Source of the DNA: a virus
Reading direction: 5' to 3' (one strand)
DNA length: 64,000 nt
IMG/VR virus record: IMGVR_UViG_3300048999_000073
Coordinates: 1 to 64,000 of that record
Shown here: piece after piece, positions 1 through 7,790 of the stretch
How positions within the stretch are numbered: position 1 is the first letter of the stretch
How the letters are laid out: each line of letters opens with the position of its first letter
Notes under the pieces: generated by a model
What the model was told of the DNA's origin: nothing
Database searches by the model: none
Seen by the model: the letters and a program-made list of their open reading frames with translations, nothing else
Program-made: the position numbers and the translations under genes

Positions 1-86
1 AGAGCGCGCGGGGCACCGGCCGGGGGCCTCTTTTTTCGTTCCAGCTTGGCCACCCCCCCTTCGGACGTGGCCACGCGGGATCGGGG

Positions 87-425
87 TCAGCCTTGCTTGC
101 CGCCGCCGTCCTTCACGTCCTTGACGAGGCTGTCCATGAGCTTCTTGGACGCCGCGGCGGCTGCCGCTTGCGCCTCGGCCAGCTTGCGGGCTTCCTCGGC
201 TTCTACCTCACGCTTGAGCTGCTCCAGGAAATCGTCAGCCACGGCAGTCAACCCTTCGGTCGGGAACTGGGAATGGTGCAGGGCCATGGTCGCCTGGATC
301 TGAATGGCGAGGGCGTCGAGATGCCCGAGGCGCGTGGTCATCCGGTCCCCGTCCTGGGGGTCCCAGTGCTTCGGGCGGTCATCCGGTCCCCGTCCTTGCG
401 GGTCCCAGTACGTCGGGCGGGTCAT
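87..425 (-). CDS. hypothetical protein, charged alpha-helical C-terminus
   Basis: 112 aa, function not recognised. The ATG at 425 follows a GAGGAG motif and overlaps the stop of the upstream gene, so I prefer it to longer in-frame starts. The N-terminus carries a short internal duplication (two WDPQ segments) encoded by a tandem DNA repeat. The C-terminal half is rich in Glu, Lys and Ala and probably forms a coiled coil. It is the last visible gene of a minus-strand accessory run. Confidence 0.7.
   Translation of the reverse strand: MTRPTYWDPQGRGPDDRPKHWDPQDGDRMTTRLGHLDALAIQIQATMALHHSQFPTEGLTAVADDFLEQLKREVEAEEARKLAEAQAAAAAASKKLMDSLVKDVKDGGGKQG
337..419. repeat. tandem duplication of about 41 bp
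   Basis: Two adjacent near-identical copies (337-377 and 378-419) share GTCATCCGGTCCCCGTCCT and the following GGTCCCAGT. They lie in frame at the start of the 87-425 gene and explain its repeated WDPQ peptide. Confidence 0.75.
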
Positions 426-997
426 CGCGCCTCCTCGGAGGTGGGCGGCGAGTATCGCATCGGCTTCGCGCAAGTCTGGCACTCGACCCAGTGGTGGGGC
501 CGGGCCTTGGCCTTCGCGGCGGCGACAACGCAGCCGGCGCAGGCTCGCAGCTGATCCGCCGCGTCCTGGCCGAACAGGATCTTCGGCGGGACGAACCCTG
601 GCTTGCACTTCCACGTGGTGCCGCACCGTGTGCACGGAACCCCGTCCGGTTTGCCCTCGGAGGCCAGCGCCGCGTCCCAGCATCCGAGGCAGCGGCGGAG
701 CTTCTCACGGAGCCTCTCGGTGGAGAGCGCCCGGACTGGGCGACTCGGGTCGGTGTGGTCGAGGATCCATTCCCCGGCGCAGTTCACGCACTTGCGGGTG
801 GTCGCGGTGCCCTCGATCCGCAGGATGACGTGGGAGGCTAGGTGCGAGCAGCGTGGGCAGGTGCAGAACTGGTCGTTCACGCCGTTGGGCTGCACGGCGG
901 CCGGCTTCTGGGGCTCGGTGTGCTTGAAGGTCATGTGGAGCAGCGAGATCGCGGACATGACGGCGCGGCGGTAGGCGAGGATGTCGGCGATCTTCAT
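422..997 (-). CDS. multi-CxxC zinc-ribbon-like protein
   Basis: 191 aa, family not recognised. Four cysteine pairs are visible: CTCPRC near residue 45, CVNC near 75, CLGC and CTRC in the middle, and CAGC and CQTC near the end. This spacing suggests two or more structural zinc sites. Its stop overlaps the next start as ATGA, so the genes are translationally coupled. Confidence 0.75.
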   Translation of the reverse strand: MKIADILAYRRAVMSAISLLHMTFKHTEPQKPAAVQPNGVNDQFCTCPRCSHLASHVILRIEGTATTRKCVNCAGEWILDHTDPSRPVRALSTERLREKLRRCLGCWDAALASEGKPDGVPCTRCGTTWKCKPGFVPPKILFGQDAADQLRACAGCVVAAAKAKARPHHWVECQTCAKPMRYSPPTSEEAR

Positions 998-1269
998 CGG
1001 GCACCACGCTCTAGGTAGCGCGCGGCAACGGCGCGGGCGACGTCGCCGGGGAGACCGGCCGTGAACACCCGACCCGAGGGCAGATCGGCCGCCACCCAGG
1101 ACCGGCCGTTTTCGCTTCCAACGGCGATCATCGGGGTGTCGTCGTCGTCCTTGATCAGGAAGTGGAGCGACCTGTCAAAGACGGAGAAGGCCATCCTTAT
1201 CTGGACGATCCCGATCATCGCTGGCAGAACATCGACCTTGAGGTCGAGCTGGACGTGATCCCTGCTCAT
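994..1269 (-). CDS. hypothetical protein
   Basis: 91 aa, no recognised domain. The ATG at 1269 is preceded by GGAG five bases upstream; longer versions add an implausible Arg/Ser-rich leader. Predicted as a small mixed alpha/beta soluble protein with a KDDDD turn. Its 3' end overlaps the start of the next gene. Confidence 0.65.
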   Translation of the reverse strand: MSRDHVQLDLKVDVLPAMIGIVQIRMAFSVFDRSLHFLIKDDDDTPMIAVGSENGRSWVAADLPSGRVFTAGLPGDVARAVAARYLERGAR

Positions 1270-1339
1270 GAGGGGCTCCGGGTGTGCGGCTGATGGTACG
1301 TAATATAACGTCGCAGGCTGCGATCTTGTTACACCCGAC

Positions 1340-1525
1340 TCAGCAGATCCACCGGTAGCACTCGGACGGCAACCCGCTGATGTCCGACTCCCACCGGCGA
1401 CGCCACATCTCCTCATCGTCGATGTGCCCCCAATCGTGCGCCAACCTGATCGGCCGGTGCACGTCCCATCCCGGCCCCAACTCGTTGATCGCCAGCCAGA
1501 TCTTCTTCCAGCGCGGGAAACTCAC
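1340..1525 (-). CDS. small hypothetical protein
   Basis: 61 aa, rich in Trp and Arg (MSFPRWKKIW start, MWRRRWE in the middle). Its ATG overlaps the stop of the 1522-1704 gene in the ATGA arrangement seen throughout this run. No family recognised. Confidence 0.6.
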   Translation of the reverse strand: MSFPRWKKIWLAINELGPGWDVHRPIRLAHDWGHIDDEEMWRRRWESDISGLPSECYRWIC

Positions 1526-1704
1526 GGCTGGCCATCCATGAATCCGCCCTCCATCAGCCAGGTGTCCAACTCCACCTGCGCCTGCGCCCGCAGCCCCTCT
1601 ACCCGCTCCTGCGTGAGGATCCCCGCCTCGACCAGCCGGTCAGCAACCTCAGGTGAGGCGGCCTCCACCTCGATCTTGATGTGCACCGTCACCGCGTCGT
1701 TCAT
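1522..1704 (-). CDS. small hypothetical protein
   Basis: 60 aa. The start MNDAVTVHIKIEVEAASPEV suggests a beta strand followed by a helix. It overlaps both neighbours by four bases, so it is probably co-translated in the same operon. No family recognised. Confidence 0.65.
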   Translation of the reverse strand: MNDAVTVHIKIEVEAASPEVADRLVEAGILTQERVEGLRAQAQVELDTWLMEGGFMDGQP

Positions 1705-1889
1705 GAGTGGTGCTCCTGCCACGCTTTGTGCGCATCCCAAGCCAGGGAGCCACCGGCGATAAGCGTTCCCACCACCGCGCCGGCATAGGCTGCGACCAGG
1801 CCGAACAGCTGCGTCATACCGATGCCGGTCCAGAGTCCGATGACGAGACCGACCTGGACCAGGTTGGTCAAGAACCCGACGCGCTTCAC
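1701..1889 (-). CDS. small membrane protein, two TM segments
   Basis: 62 aa from a GTG at 1889 that overlaps the neighbouring stop. Two hydrophobic stretches are visible, roughly residues 6-26 (LTNLVQVGLVIGLWTGIG) and 28-50 (FGLVAAYAGAVVGTLIAGG). The C-terminus is charged (WDAHKAWQEHHS). Size and topology resemble small phage holins, but there is no endolysin nearby, so a lysis role is only a possibility. Confidence 0.65.
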   Translation of the reverse strand: MKRVGFLTNLVQVGLVIGLWTGIGMTQLFGLVAAYAGAVVGTLIAGGSLAWDAHKAWQEHHS

Positions 1890-2119
1890 CGCGCGGCCCC
1901 CTGCCGCAGCGGGACCTGCCGCAGCGCAACAGCGGTGCGCACCGGCAGCACGCCGATTCTCAGGTCCAGGCCATCGAGCCGGCACTCCACCGGGTAGATG
2001 GCCTCGAAGCGGTGCTGATCGTCGTACCAGCCCCGGTAGCGCACCTCCACCGGCACCTCAGTGCCGCCGGGAAGCACCACCCGCACGTTCTGGGGCACCT
2101 CAGGTGGTTGCTTCGTCAT
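1886..2119 (-). CDS. hypothetical protein
   Basis: 77 aa, starting MTKQPPEVPQNVRVVLPGG. The central VPVEVRYRGWYDDQHRFEAI suggests a small beta barrel. The start at 2119 overlaps the preceding stop. Function unknown. Confidence 0.65.
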   Translation of the reverse strand: MTKQPPEVPQNVRVVLPGGTEVPVEVRYRGWYDDQHRFEAIYPVECRLDGLDLRIGVLPVRTAVALRQVPLRQGAAR

Positions 2120-2409
2120 CGCTGGCTCGCGTTCTGGGGCTGGGTCCAGACCGAACCGGTCTCCAGCTCCCACTCGGCCCCGATGGCGTCCAGGCCGGCG
2201 CGGGAGATCGCCCGCCAGATGTTCTTGCCGTTCTCGCCCAGCTCCTTGAACTGGGTGCCGGGCGGCGGCTTCGTCGTGCACAGCTCCATGAACTTGCCGC
2301 ACACCGCGGCGGCCATGACGTCCACGTCGCTGGTGGCGACCGGGGCGGACACGGTGACCGCACGCTCCGGGCCGGTGAACACCGGCCCGATCTTCATGCC
2401 TGATGACAT
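2116..2409 (-). CDS. hypothetical protein
   Basis: 97 aa from the ATG at 2409, behind AAAGGCGCC. It contains PVFTGPERAVTVSAPVATSD and an ELGENGKNIWRAISRAGLDA helix. No recognised family. Coupled to the next gene by a four-base overlap. Confidence 0.6.
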   Translation of the reverse strand: MSSGMKIGPVFTGPERAVTVSAPVATSDVDVMAAAVCGKFMELCTTKPPPGTQFKELGENGKNIWRAISRAGLDAIGAEWELETGSVWTQPQNASQR

Positions 2410-2420
2410 GGGGGCGCCTT

Positions 2421-2609
2421 TCAGGGCGTCGTGGGCTTGGAGTAGTCGCGGGCGGCCTGCCCGGGGATCCGCAGGGAGCGCCCGATCCGAATGGACGGGA
2501 TCTCTCCCTCGGAGAGCAGGCGGTACACGGTCATCTTCGAGACGCGCCACATGACGGCGCACTCGGTGACGGTGAACAGGTCGGCGGCCTGGACGGTTTG
2601 CTCGGTCAT
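2421..2609 (-). CDS. Xis/MerR-type winged-helix DNA-binding protein
   Basis: 62 aa. The segment LFTVTECAVMWRVSKMTVYR followed by LLSEGEIPSIRIGRSLRIP matches the excisionase-family winged helix: helix, recognition helix with MTVYRLL, then the I-x-IGRSLRIP wing. Such proteins bend DNA at attachment sites or act as small regulators. It is far from the integrase (8823-10079), so it may be a regulator rather than the excisionase. Confidence 0.8.
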   Translation of the reverse strand: MTEQTVQAADLFTVTECAVMWRVSKMTVYRLLSEGEIPSIRIGRSLRIPGQAARDYSKPTTP

Positions 2610-2872
2610 CCGATCACGTATTCCCGGCTGTTGGTGGTGTGGGGATAGATCTGCCGCTCACCGTGGACGAAGCTCGACACTCGCCTGCGGGTGCCCTGCT
2701 CATCGAGGTTGAACTCGGTGACGCTGGCGGCCTTCACGCCGGGGTCCTTCGAGCGTTCCTTCGCCACACCCTCGGCTTTCATCCTGCTGGAGCCGGCGAA
2801 CTCCATCGGCCCTTCGGGGCAAACGTCGCCGGGACGATTGCTGGTGATGTGGACTGCCCAGACGTGCGGCAT
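2606..2872 (-). CDS. hypothetical protein
   Basis: 88 aa. Its stop overlaps the start of the 2421-2609 gene as ATGA. It contains GPMEFAGSSRMKAEGVAKER, a basic helical stretch. Composition is compatible with coding, but no family is recognised. Confidence 0.5.
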   Translation of the reverse strand: MPHVWAVHITSNRPGDVCPEGPMEFAGSSRMKAEGVAKERSKDPGVKAASVTEFNLDEQGTRRRVSSFVHGERQIYPHTTNSREYVIG

Positions 2873-2916
2873 TGTTGCCTCATTCGGTTGGCTGATGAAC
2901 CGATAAATTCGTGCGT

Positions 2917-3165
2917 TTACGTCGAACGATTGGGGGTCCGTGAGGTGTGCACGATCCGGGCCTCGTCCTGATCATCTATCTGGCAGACCCGCTCGACCTC
3001 GATCGGCATTTGCCGGGGGATGAGGGTCTTCGCTACGCCTGCCGCATGCTGGAGTTCGACGTGGTCGCCACGTGGGGTGACCTTGAAGACCAGCGCCCTG
3101 TCGTCGCAGAGACGGTCGAACATGCGCACCTCGTGGCCTCGCACGAGAAGTTTGACGACGTTCAC
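2917..3165 (-). CDS. hypothetical protein
   Basis: 82 aa beginning MNVVKLLVRGHEVRMFDRL, apparently mostly beta strand (ALVFKVTPRGDHVELQHA). No recognised domain. It heads the 87-3165 cluster; the 153 bp upstream contain the palindrome at 3214-3226. Confidence 0.5.
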   Translation of the reverse strand: MNVVKLLVRGHEVRMFDRLCDDRALVFKVTPRGDHVELQHAAGVAKTLIPRQMPIEVERVCQIDDQDEARIVHTSRTPNRST

Positions 3166-3213
3166 CCGAACACCTTTCTAGTTGCGCGTTGCGCCGCAAC
3201 GCCACGCAGCCTA

Positions 3214-3226
3214 CGACAGATTGTCG
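3214..3226. promoter_or_regulatory. palindrome CGACAGATTGTCG, possible operator
   Basis: A perfect 5-bp inverted repeat around a 3-bp centre, in the intergenic space ahead of the minus-strand gene starting at 3165. Its TGTCG half-site resembles the TGCGACA motif near both repressor-like genes. Operator function is inference. Confidence 0.35.
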
Positions 3227-3318
3227 CGCACAGTCGTTACTCCGTTACGGCAACACCCGTCTCGGTGGACGCACAAGCATCCCGCGACTGCTCGACCAGC
3301 GCATCTCCTCGCCGGGAG

Positions 3319-3510
3319 TCATGACGCCCGCGCCACTGTCGGGGCAACCGGCGCGCTCTCGGCCAACTCGGCGAGGTAGAAATCGGTGCACAACCCCGGG
3401 CACAGCCACGTCTCGGCGATACCGGCCTCGGCGATGTCGATGATCAACCCGCAGCAGGCACACGGCCCCTCGTCGGGCACATGGATGTAACACACTCCCG
3501 GACCTTGCAT
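3319..3510 (-). CDS. small cysteine-rich protein
   Basis: 63 aa starting MQGPGVCYIHVPDEGPCACC. Cysteines in CACC and later CPGLC could bind one zinc. The C-terminal part is acidic and helical. No family recognised. Confidence 0.6.
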   Translation of the reverse strand: MQGPGVCYIHVPDEGPCACCGLIIDIAEAGIAETWLCPGLCTDFYLAELAESAPVAPTVARAS

Positions 3511-3518
3511 AGCGCCTC

Positions 3519-3968
3519 CTAGACGGTTTCGCCTCTCGCGGACACGAAGATTTCGGTCATCCGGTGGAAACACCGGGCCAGCTCCCCGGGCAGTGATGGC
3601 ACCTTCAGTGCGTGCAGGAACGCCGCCATCAGGTCCACGGCGAGGGTCTCCTCGCCCTGGGCGTAGGCCAGCACCAGGCGCACCGCGAGCCGGTCGGGGG
3701 GAGACTCACGTTCGAGCGGCCGGCTGTGGGTGACCAGGTGGCGCCGCCACCCGTGGTAGGTGTGCTCGGTCGCGCAGCGCCGCGCGAGCATCATCGTCAG
3801 CCCGACCAGGCGCACGGCGGCGTCGTCATCGCAGGGGGCGGCGCCGAGCCAGTTGCCGATGGCGTCACGGGCCGCGAGGGCGTCGTGGCGGTCGCCTTGG
3901 GTGAGGGCGGATAGGTAGTCGTTGACCAAGTCGAAGCTCCGTAGAACGCGCTCGGTCCGCTCGGTCAT
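3519..3968 (-). CDS. hypothetical helical protein
   Basis: 149 aa, almost entirely predicted helix, with RSFDLVNDYLSALTQGDR near the start and a C-terminal CFHRMTEIFVSARGETV. The ATG at 3968 overlaps the upstream stop by four bases. No family recognised. Confidence 0.65.
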   Translation of the reverse strand: MTERTERVLRSFDLVNDYLSALTQGDRHDALAARDAIGNWLGAAPCDDDAAVRLVGLTMMLARRCATEHTYHGWRRHLVTHSRPLERESPPDRLAVRLVLAYAQGEETLAVDLMAAFLHALKVPSLPGELARCFHRMTEIFVSARGETV

Positions 3969-4243
3969 GACGCTTCCCGACGCGGCAGCACCGCGATCAG
4001 GGTGCGCTGGTCGATACGGATGGCGGCGGGGACGACGCACACGGCGCTGACCGGAACCCGGGCGATGATCTCGCCGAGGCGCGATCCCCGCGCCCACTGG
4101 GCTGTCCGGGTGGTGCCGTCTGGGTAGAGCAGCTGCACGAGGTGTTCGGGTTCGGGTGCGGGCTGCGGGTGCTCGGCGTGACCTGAGGCAGGATGGAGCC
4201 AGCTAGTCAGGCGTGAGCGCGTGGGGCGGCGATGACGGGCCAT
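3965..4243 (-). CDS. hypothetical protein
   Basis: 92 aa. A basic N-terminus (MARHRRPTRSRLTSW) precedes a beta-rich domain containing VQLLYPDGTTRTAQW. It is the first gene of a short minus-strand unit with the 3519 gene; the 148 bp upstream hold a TGCGACAAAA motif. Confidence 0.6.
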   Translation of the reverse strand: MARHRRPTRSRLTSWLHPASGHAEHPQPAPEPEHLVQLLYPDGTTRTAQWARGSRLGEIIARVPVSAVCVVPAAIRIDQRTLIAVLPRREAS

Positions 4244-4329
4244 TGAGGGGCGGATCCTCCCGTGTGGTCTGTGTCACGGCGCGAACCATAGCGCTCGTGC
4301 GAGACAGAACTTCACACGGATGCCGTAGT

Positions 4330-4339
4330 TGCGACAAAA
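4330..4339. promoter_or_regulatory. TGCGACAAAA motif, candidate repressor site
   Basis: This 10-mer occurs here, between genes at 4243 and 4392, and in reverse orientation at 5742-5751 beside the repressor-like gene. The shared core TGCGACA is also found in three other regulatory intergenic spots. Binding is inferred. Confidence 0.35.
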
Positions 4340-4391
4340 CACCACGCACGACCGGGCCAGCGATCGCACCGGATCGGGCGAACTGTGTTGC

Positions 4392-4865
4392 CTAGCTCAC
4401 ACGGTTGGCGTCTAAGCTACCGGGCTCGACGTAGTCCAATCCGGCGAGGTCAGCGAGCAACCGTGCGAGGGCTCGGTCCACGCGGGTGCCTAACCTCAAG
4501 ATGATCGTCGGGATCTCCCCGCCGCTCGGCGGTGGCGGCGCTGTGGCGCGGCGGGCTAATCGGGTCAGCACGTACATCACCGGCCAGCCAGCTAGGAGAA
4601 GCACCGCCAGGGCGGTCCAGTCGTCCTGGCCGAGGCGGCCGTTGCTGTCCAAGGCCAGCCCGACCAGCAACGTCAGCACAGTCCAGACGCCGAGCATGCG
4701 CAGGCAAATGTGCTGTCTGCGCCTGACGCGGGGGGAGGAGTCGGCGGGCTGGTTGCGCCGTTCGGCGACGGATATCGGCCCATCCAAGGTGTCGCTGACG
4801 GTCAACCGCGCAGCCGGCCGGCCCGGTATGCGGCGTGTGGGCTGATGTCCGTTGGTTCCTTCCAT
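4392..4865 (-). CDS. membrane protein with two TM segments
   Basis: 157 aa from the ATG at 4865, preceded by GGAGG at suitable spacing. A polar N-terminal region of about 60 residues precedes two hydrophobic segments (LGVWTVLTLLVGLALD and WTALAVLLLAGWPVMYVLT). The cytoplasmic-type C-terminus ends in a helical VDRALARLLADLAGL. Small membrane proteins beside immunity genes sometimes act in superinfection exclusion; that is only a suggestion. Confidence 0.65.
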   Translation of the reverse strand: MEGTNGHQPTRRIPGRPAARLTVSDTLDGPISVAERRNQPADSSPRVRRRQHICLRMLGVWTVLTLLVGLALDSNGRLGQDDWTALAVLLLAGWPVMYVLTRLARRATAPPPPSGGEIPTIILRLGTRVDRALARLLADLAGLDYVEPGSLDANRVS

Positions 4866-5238
4866 AGAAGGACCTCCCGTCCCGCGCCTCGCGGGGTACC
4901 CCGTTTCGGGCGCAGCCATACTCGCCGTTGATCTGGCCGGCGAGCGATCGTTGGGGCCATCAGGGAATCGACGGGGTCAATTCCCTGGGTCCTCCTGGGG
5001 GCGGGGTCTAGGCCGCAAAGGGGGACTCGGTTGTGTTGCATTCCGAATCAGTAAGTGCGGGCTACCCTTACTTTTGGTGGCCCGCTCGCGCCCGGCGCGA
5101 AGACCGGGAGTGTGCCCCCCAACTGAGTGAATCCTCAAGGGCACGTGAAATGAGTGCCCTGGAAGAACCGCGGCCAACGAGAGCGCGCGAAGCGGCGGCG
5201 TCATCTCGTCGGGGGCAACTAGGTCGGCAGGACGACCT
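4866..5238. other. intergenic region without recognised gene
   Basis: 373 bp between two minus-strand genes. I see no ORF with convincing composition, no clear hairpin with a U tract, and no strong -10/-35 pair. It must hold the promoter of the 4392-4865 gene. Confidence 0.5.
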
Positions 5239-5691
5239 TCACTCGCCTGCCGATTCCTCCTGAGAAGTACTCAGGAGGGACTGTCCCACCAGTCGAAGAG
5301 TGGCACGATCACGCGGCGCCAGCGAGCGCATGATCCTCAGCAGGTCCTGCTCTTCCTGAGATAGCTCCGACTCGGTGTAGGGCAACCCCACATCGGCGGC
5401 GAACGCGCGGACCACGTCGATCGGGTCGCACCCCAGGGCGAACGCGATATCGCTCACCGCCTCGGCGTGCGGGATGCGCTTCACCTCGGTTGAGGGCTTG
5501 AGCCAGTACCCGATCGTGTTCTCCGGTAGGCCCGCCCGGACCTCCAGCTGCCGCACGCTCGTATCAGGATGCAAGCGGCGGATCAGCTCGCCTAGCTGCC
5601 GTGATGGCACTCCCACGTCCCCCTCGTGACTCGTTGAACTAGGGGTGGTGTGCAACAAGTTTGGTGTTTCCACGGCCATGCCCCCCGACAT
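5239..5691 (-). CDS. repressor-like helix-turn-helix regulator (paralogue A)
   Basis: Up to 150 aa. ATG at 5691 and 5679 and a later GTG (VGVPSRQL) are possible starts. The segment LIRRLHPDTSVRQLEVRAGL, then TIGYWLKPSTEVKRIP and IAFALGCDPIDVVRAFAADVG, reads as an XRE-like helical DNA-binding domain plus a helical extension. The same layout recurs in the 16000-16434 protein (LHPGVSVRQL, AYWLRPGTDVKGIP, VLGCD, FAADSG), so the two are paralogues. It is divergent from the Lsr2-like gene, the usual place of an immunity repressor. Confidence 0.75.
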   Translation of the reverse strand: MSGGMAVETPNLLHTTPSSTSHEGDVGVPSRQLGELIRRLHPDTSVRQLEVRAGLPENTIGYWLKPSTEVKRIPHAEAVSDIAFALGCDPIDVVRAFAADVGLPYTESELSQEEQDLLRIMRSLAPRDRATLRLVGQSLLSTSQEESAGE

Positions 5692-5845
5692 TGCGGCGAC
5701 ATCATGTCATTAGGTTGCCCTGGCCTGCGTCATTTGTCATTTTTTGTCGCAAGCGGGCTGTCAGTTTGCTTAACCATGTCGCACAGGTGCACCATGTGAC
5801 ACCGCTAACAAGCCTCACTTGCACGCGCGAAGGAAGGAACCCCAG
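5692..5845. promoter_or_regulatory. divergent promoter/operator region
   Basis: 154 bp, unusually AT-rich for this DNA, between the repressor-like gene and the Lsr2-like gene. It contains TTTTGTCGCA (5742-5751), TGTCGCA (5777-5783), and repeated GTCAT/ATGTC words near 5703 and 5730. Opposed transcription units and clustered short repeats are typical of a lysogeny switch. Individual operators are inferred. Confidence 0.5.
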
Positions 5846-6427
5846 ATGGGCTTACGGGAAGTCCGGTACGACGACCTAGACCACGCCGACGAAACCGACG
5901 AAGACCCCGTCATGACGGTTGGCTTCGGTGTGATGCAATCCAGCTTCACCGTCGACATCACGCGGAAGAACCTCCGCAAACTCATCGAGGCACTCGCCCC
6001 GTTCATCGCGGTCGGTACCTCCCACGCGCCCTGGTCCGGGTTCGCCCCGGAGCTTCAGGAAGCCCTGATCGAGGCCGGCTTCCACGAGCCACCCCAAGAC
6101 GACGACGAGCCGGACACAGAGCTGGCCACGGAGCCCGGACCCATCCCCACCTCGGCCGACGTAGTCCTCGATGAGGACACCTCGATCGCGGACGAGGTCA
6201 ACCAGACTGAACCCGACGAGGACGAGGACACCGAGCCGGCCCCGGCCCCGGAGGTGAGTCGAGACCCGATCACCAACAGGGCCAGCAGCGACGACAAGCC
6301 CGACAACGACGAGCTAGTCAAAGCCCGGACGTGGCTCAAGAGCAAGGGCATCTTGCGCCCCCCGCCACGGCTGTCCAACAAGATGATCGAAGCCTATCGC
6401 GCGAAGGACATCGGCCTGGTGGGCTGA
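5846..6427 (+). CDS. Lsr2-like nucleoid/xenogeneic silencing protein with acidic linker
   Basis: 193 aa from the ATG at 5846 behind AAGGAAGG. Residues 4-57 (DDLDHADETDEDPVMTVGFG, then FTVDITRKNLRKLIEAL) match the N-terminal dimerisation domain of Lsr2. Residues 157-190 (VKARTWLKSKGI, LSNKMIEAYRAK) match its C-terminal DNA-binding domain. Two oddities are visible. The linker, about residues 80-150, is very acidic instead of basic. The minor-groove RGR of host Lsr2 is replaced by PPPR. It could bind AT-rich DNA, or act as a dominant-negative partner of host Lsr2. It is first in the plus-strand operon opposite the repressor. Confidence 0.7.
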   Translation: MGLREVRYDDLDHADETDEDPVMTVGFGVMQSSFTVDITRKNLRKLIEALAPFIAVGTSHAPWSGFAPELQEALIEAGFHEPPQDDDEPDTELATEPGPIPTSADVVLDEDTSIADEVNQTEPDEDEDTEPAPAPEVSRDPITNRASSDDKPDNDELVKARTWLKSKGILRPPPRLSNKMIEAYRAKDIGLVG

Positions 6428-6520
6428 GACTCTCCGCCCTTGCCCACCACATTGGCCCCGGCCCCGGTTGTGTCGACCGGAGGCCGGGGCCATCTCTGTA
6501 AAGAACCGTAAAGGAACGTC

Positions 6521-6925
6521 ATGATCCCCGATCTTGACCAGGACGCCCTCCACGCAGCCGTCGACCTCGTTGGCCGGTCTGGCGCGAAGAGCATCGAGGT
6601 CGGCTACCTCCACGAGGGGGTACCGATCGCCGAGGCCGGCTGGTACGCCCAAGCCCAATACCAAGGCGCCCGCATCATCTCCGAGAACCACCAGAGCCCC
6701 GCCGAAGCCGCCGAAGGGCTCGCGCGCCGCCTACTCACCGGGGCCAAGTGCACCCACTGCCTCGGACTGATCGCCCTGTCCGATGCCGGCGCCCTCTTCT
6801 ACGCCGGAAACCATCTGCCCGACGGGTCGCCGTTCACCGAGGCCGAAGCCCGGTCCCGGAAACAGTGCCGCTACCGCCGCGTCGGCGACAAGTGGGTCCG
6901 AGGCTGCGAGAAGGCCAAGCCGTGA
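6521..6925 (+). CDS. hypothetical protein with cysteine pair
   Basis: 134 aa. The N-terminal half has HEGVPIAEAGWYAQAQYQGA followed by a helix; CTHC at about residue 85 and two further cysteines near the end could bind zinc. Found in a run of small zinc-ribbon genes. Function unknown. Confidence 0.7.
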   Translation: MIPDLDQDALHAAVDLVGRSGAKSIEVGYLHEGVPIAEAGWYAQAQYQGARIISENHQSPAEAAEGLARRLLTGAKCTHCLGLIALSDAGALFYAGNHLPDGSPFTEAEARSRKQCRYRRVGDKWVRGCEKAKP

Positions 6926-7140
6926 AGTGGTCGGACATCGACCCGAAGGACGCCGAGCACATCAACCTTGCCGTGCGCCTGGACATCACCGCCCCGCTGA
7001 ACGAGGAAGGCGAGCGCTGCCCGTGGCCGTGGGAGCCGCAGCAGCTCGTCGGTGTCCCCATGGGGATGTACCACTGCGGGTGGTGCGGCGCCATGGTCAT
7101 CGCCGGCATCCCGCACGTCGACTACCGGGACACCGAGTGA
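6922..7140 (+). CDS. small zinc-ribbon-like protein
   Basis: 72 aa from a GTG at 6922 overlapping the previous stop. It ends with MYHCGWCGAMVIAGIPHVDY, a CxxC plus His pattern. No family recognised; part of a tightly coupled operon. Confidence 0.65.
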   Translation: MKWSDIDPKDAEHINLAVRLDITAPLNEEGERCPWPWEPQQLVGVPMGMYHCGWCGAMVIAGIPHVDYRDTE

Positions 7141-7328
7141 CCGAGAAGCTGCCCAAGTGCTCGTGCGGCGGGTCGCTGCTGCACGGGAGCTTCCTCCCAG
7201 AGGGGTTCCTCTACCAGTGCACCTGCGCCCGGCGCTGGCTACGCGCCAGCGACAGTTGGATCGAGGTGGTCGGGCTGATCCTCAGCGACGGACGAGTCCT
7301 GGACGTACAAGGAGCACCTGATGAGTGA
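7137..7328 (+). CDS. small zinc-ribbon-like protein
   Basis: 63 aa from a GTG at 7137 overlapping the previous stop. KCSCGG and YQCTCARRW provide two cysteine pairs, a typical small zinc ribbon. Function unknown. Confidence 0.65.
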   Translation: MTEKLPKCSCGGSLLHGSFLPEGFLYQCTCARRWLRASDSWIEVVGLILSDGRVLDVQGAPDE

Positions 7329-7479
7329 CTGCCCCGCCACCGGCGGCACGCACGCGTTCGTGCTGGACAGCATCACCGACGAAGTTGATGACCGCCGCAC
7401 CAAGCACTACACCTGCCCGTGCGGCGCCGAACAAACCATCACCGGCCCAGTCGAATGCGACGGAGGCCGGAACCGATGA
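7321..7479 (+). CDS. small zinc-ribbon-like protein
   Basis: 52 aa from the ATG at 7321, overlapping the previous gene by eight bases. MSDCPATGGTHAF and YTCPCGAEQTI give Cys and His ligands. The TGA at 7477 overlaps the next ATG. The overlaps at both ends and the coding-like composition support it. Confidence 0.65.
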   Translation: MSDCPATGGTHAFVLDSITDEVDDRRTKHYTCPCGAEQTITGPVECDGGRNR

Positions 7480-7790
7480 CCGAGATCCCCAAGTTCGAGC
7501 ACATCGTCCAGCAGACCGGGGACCTCACCGTCGAACGGTTCCGGGTCAAGACGGTCGACGGCTACCACATCGAGGTCATCCCGGCGATCTACAACTTCCG
7601 CATCCACACCGTGCCGGTCGACGACGGCCCGCTGGCCTGGTCCGAACGCTACTGGTGCTACGCCGGCAGCGGCCCGGACACCTTCGTCGCCGCCATCCTC
7701 GCCGCCCACGCATGGGACGGCGCCGCCGACACCGAACCCGTCGGCTGGATCAAATCCTGGGATCAACGAGTCGGAGCCAGCCATGAATGA
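7476..7790 (+). CDS. hypothetical protein
   Basis: 104 aa from the ATG at 7476, starting MTEIPKFEHIVQQTGDLTVE. Beta-rich, with SERYWCYAGSGPDTFVAAIL in the centre. No family recognised; overlaps both neighbours. Confidence 0.7.
   Translation: MTEIPKFEHIVQQTGDLTVERFRVKTVDGYHIEVIPAIYNFRIHTVPVDDGPLAWSERYWCYAGSGPDTFVAAILAAHAWDGAADTEPVGWIKSWDQRVGASHE

Noticed and set aside
1-40. Terminator at the left edge (GC-rich stretch followed by six T)
   Set aside because: Only part of a possible hairpin is inside the window and the visible bases do not pair well.
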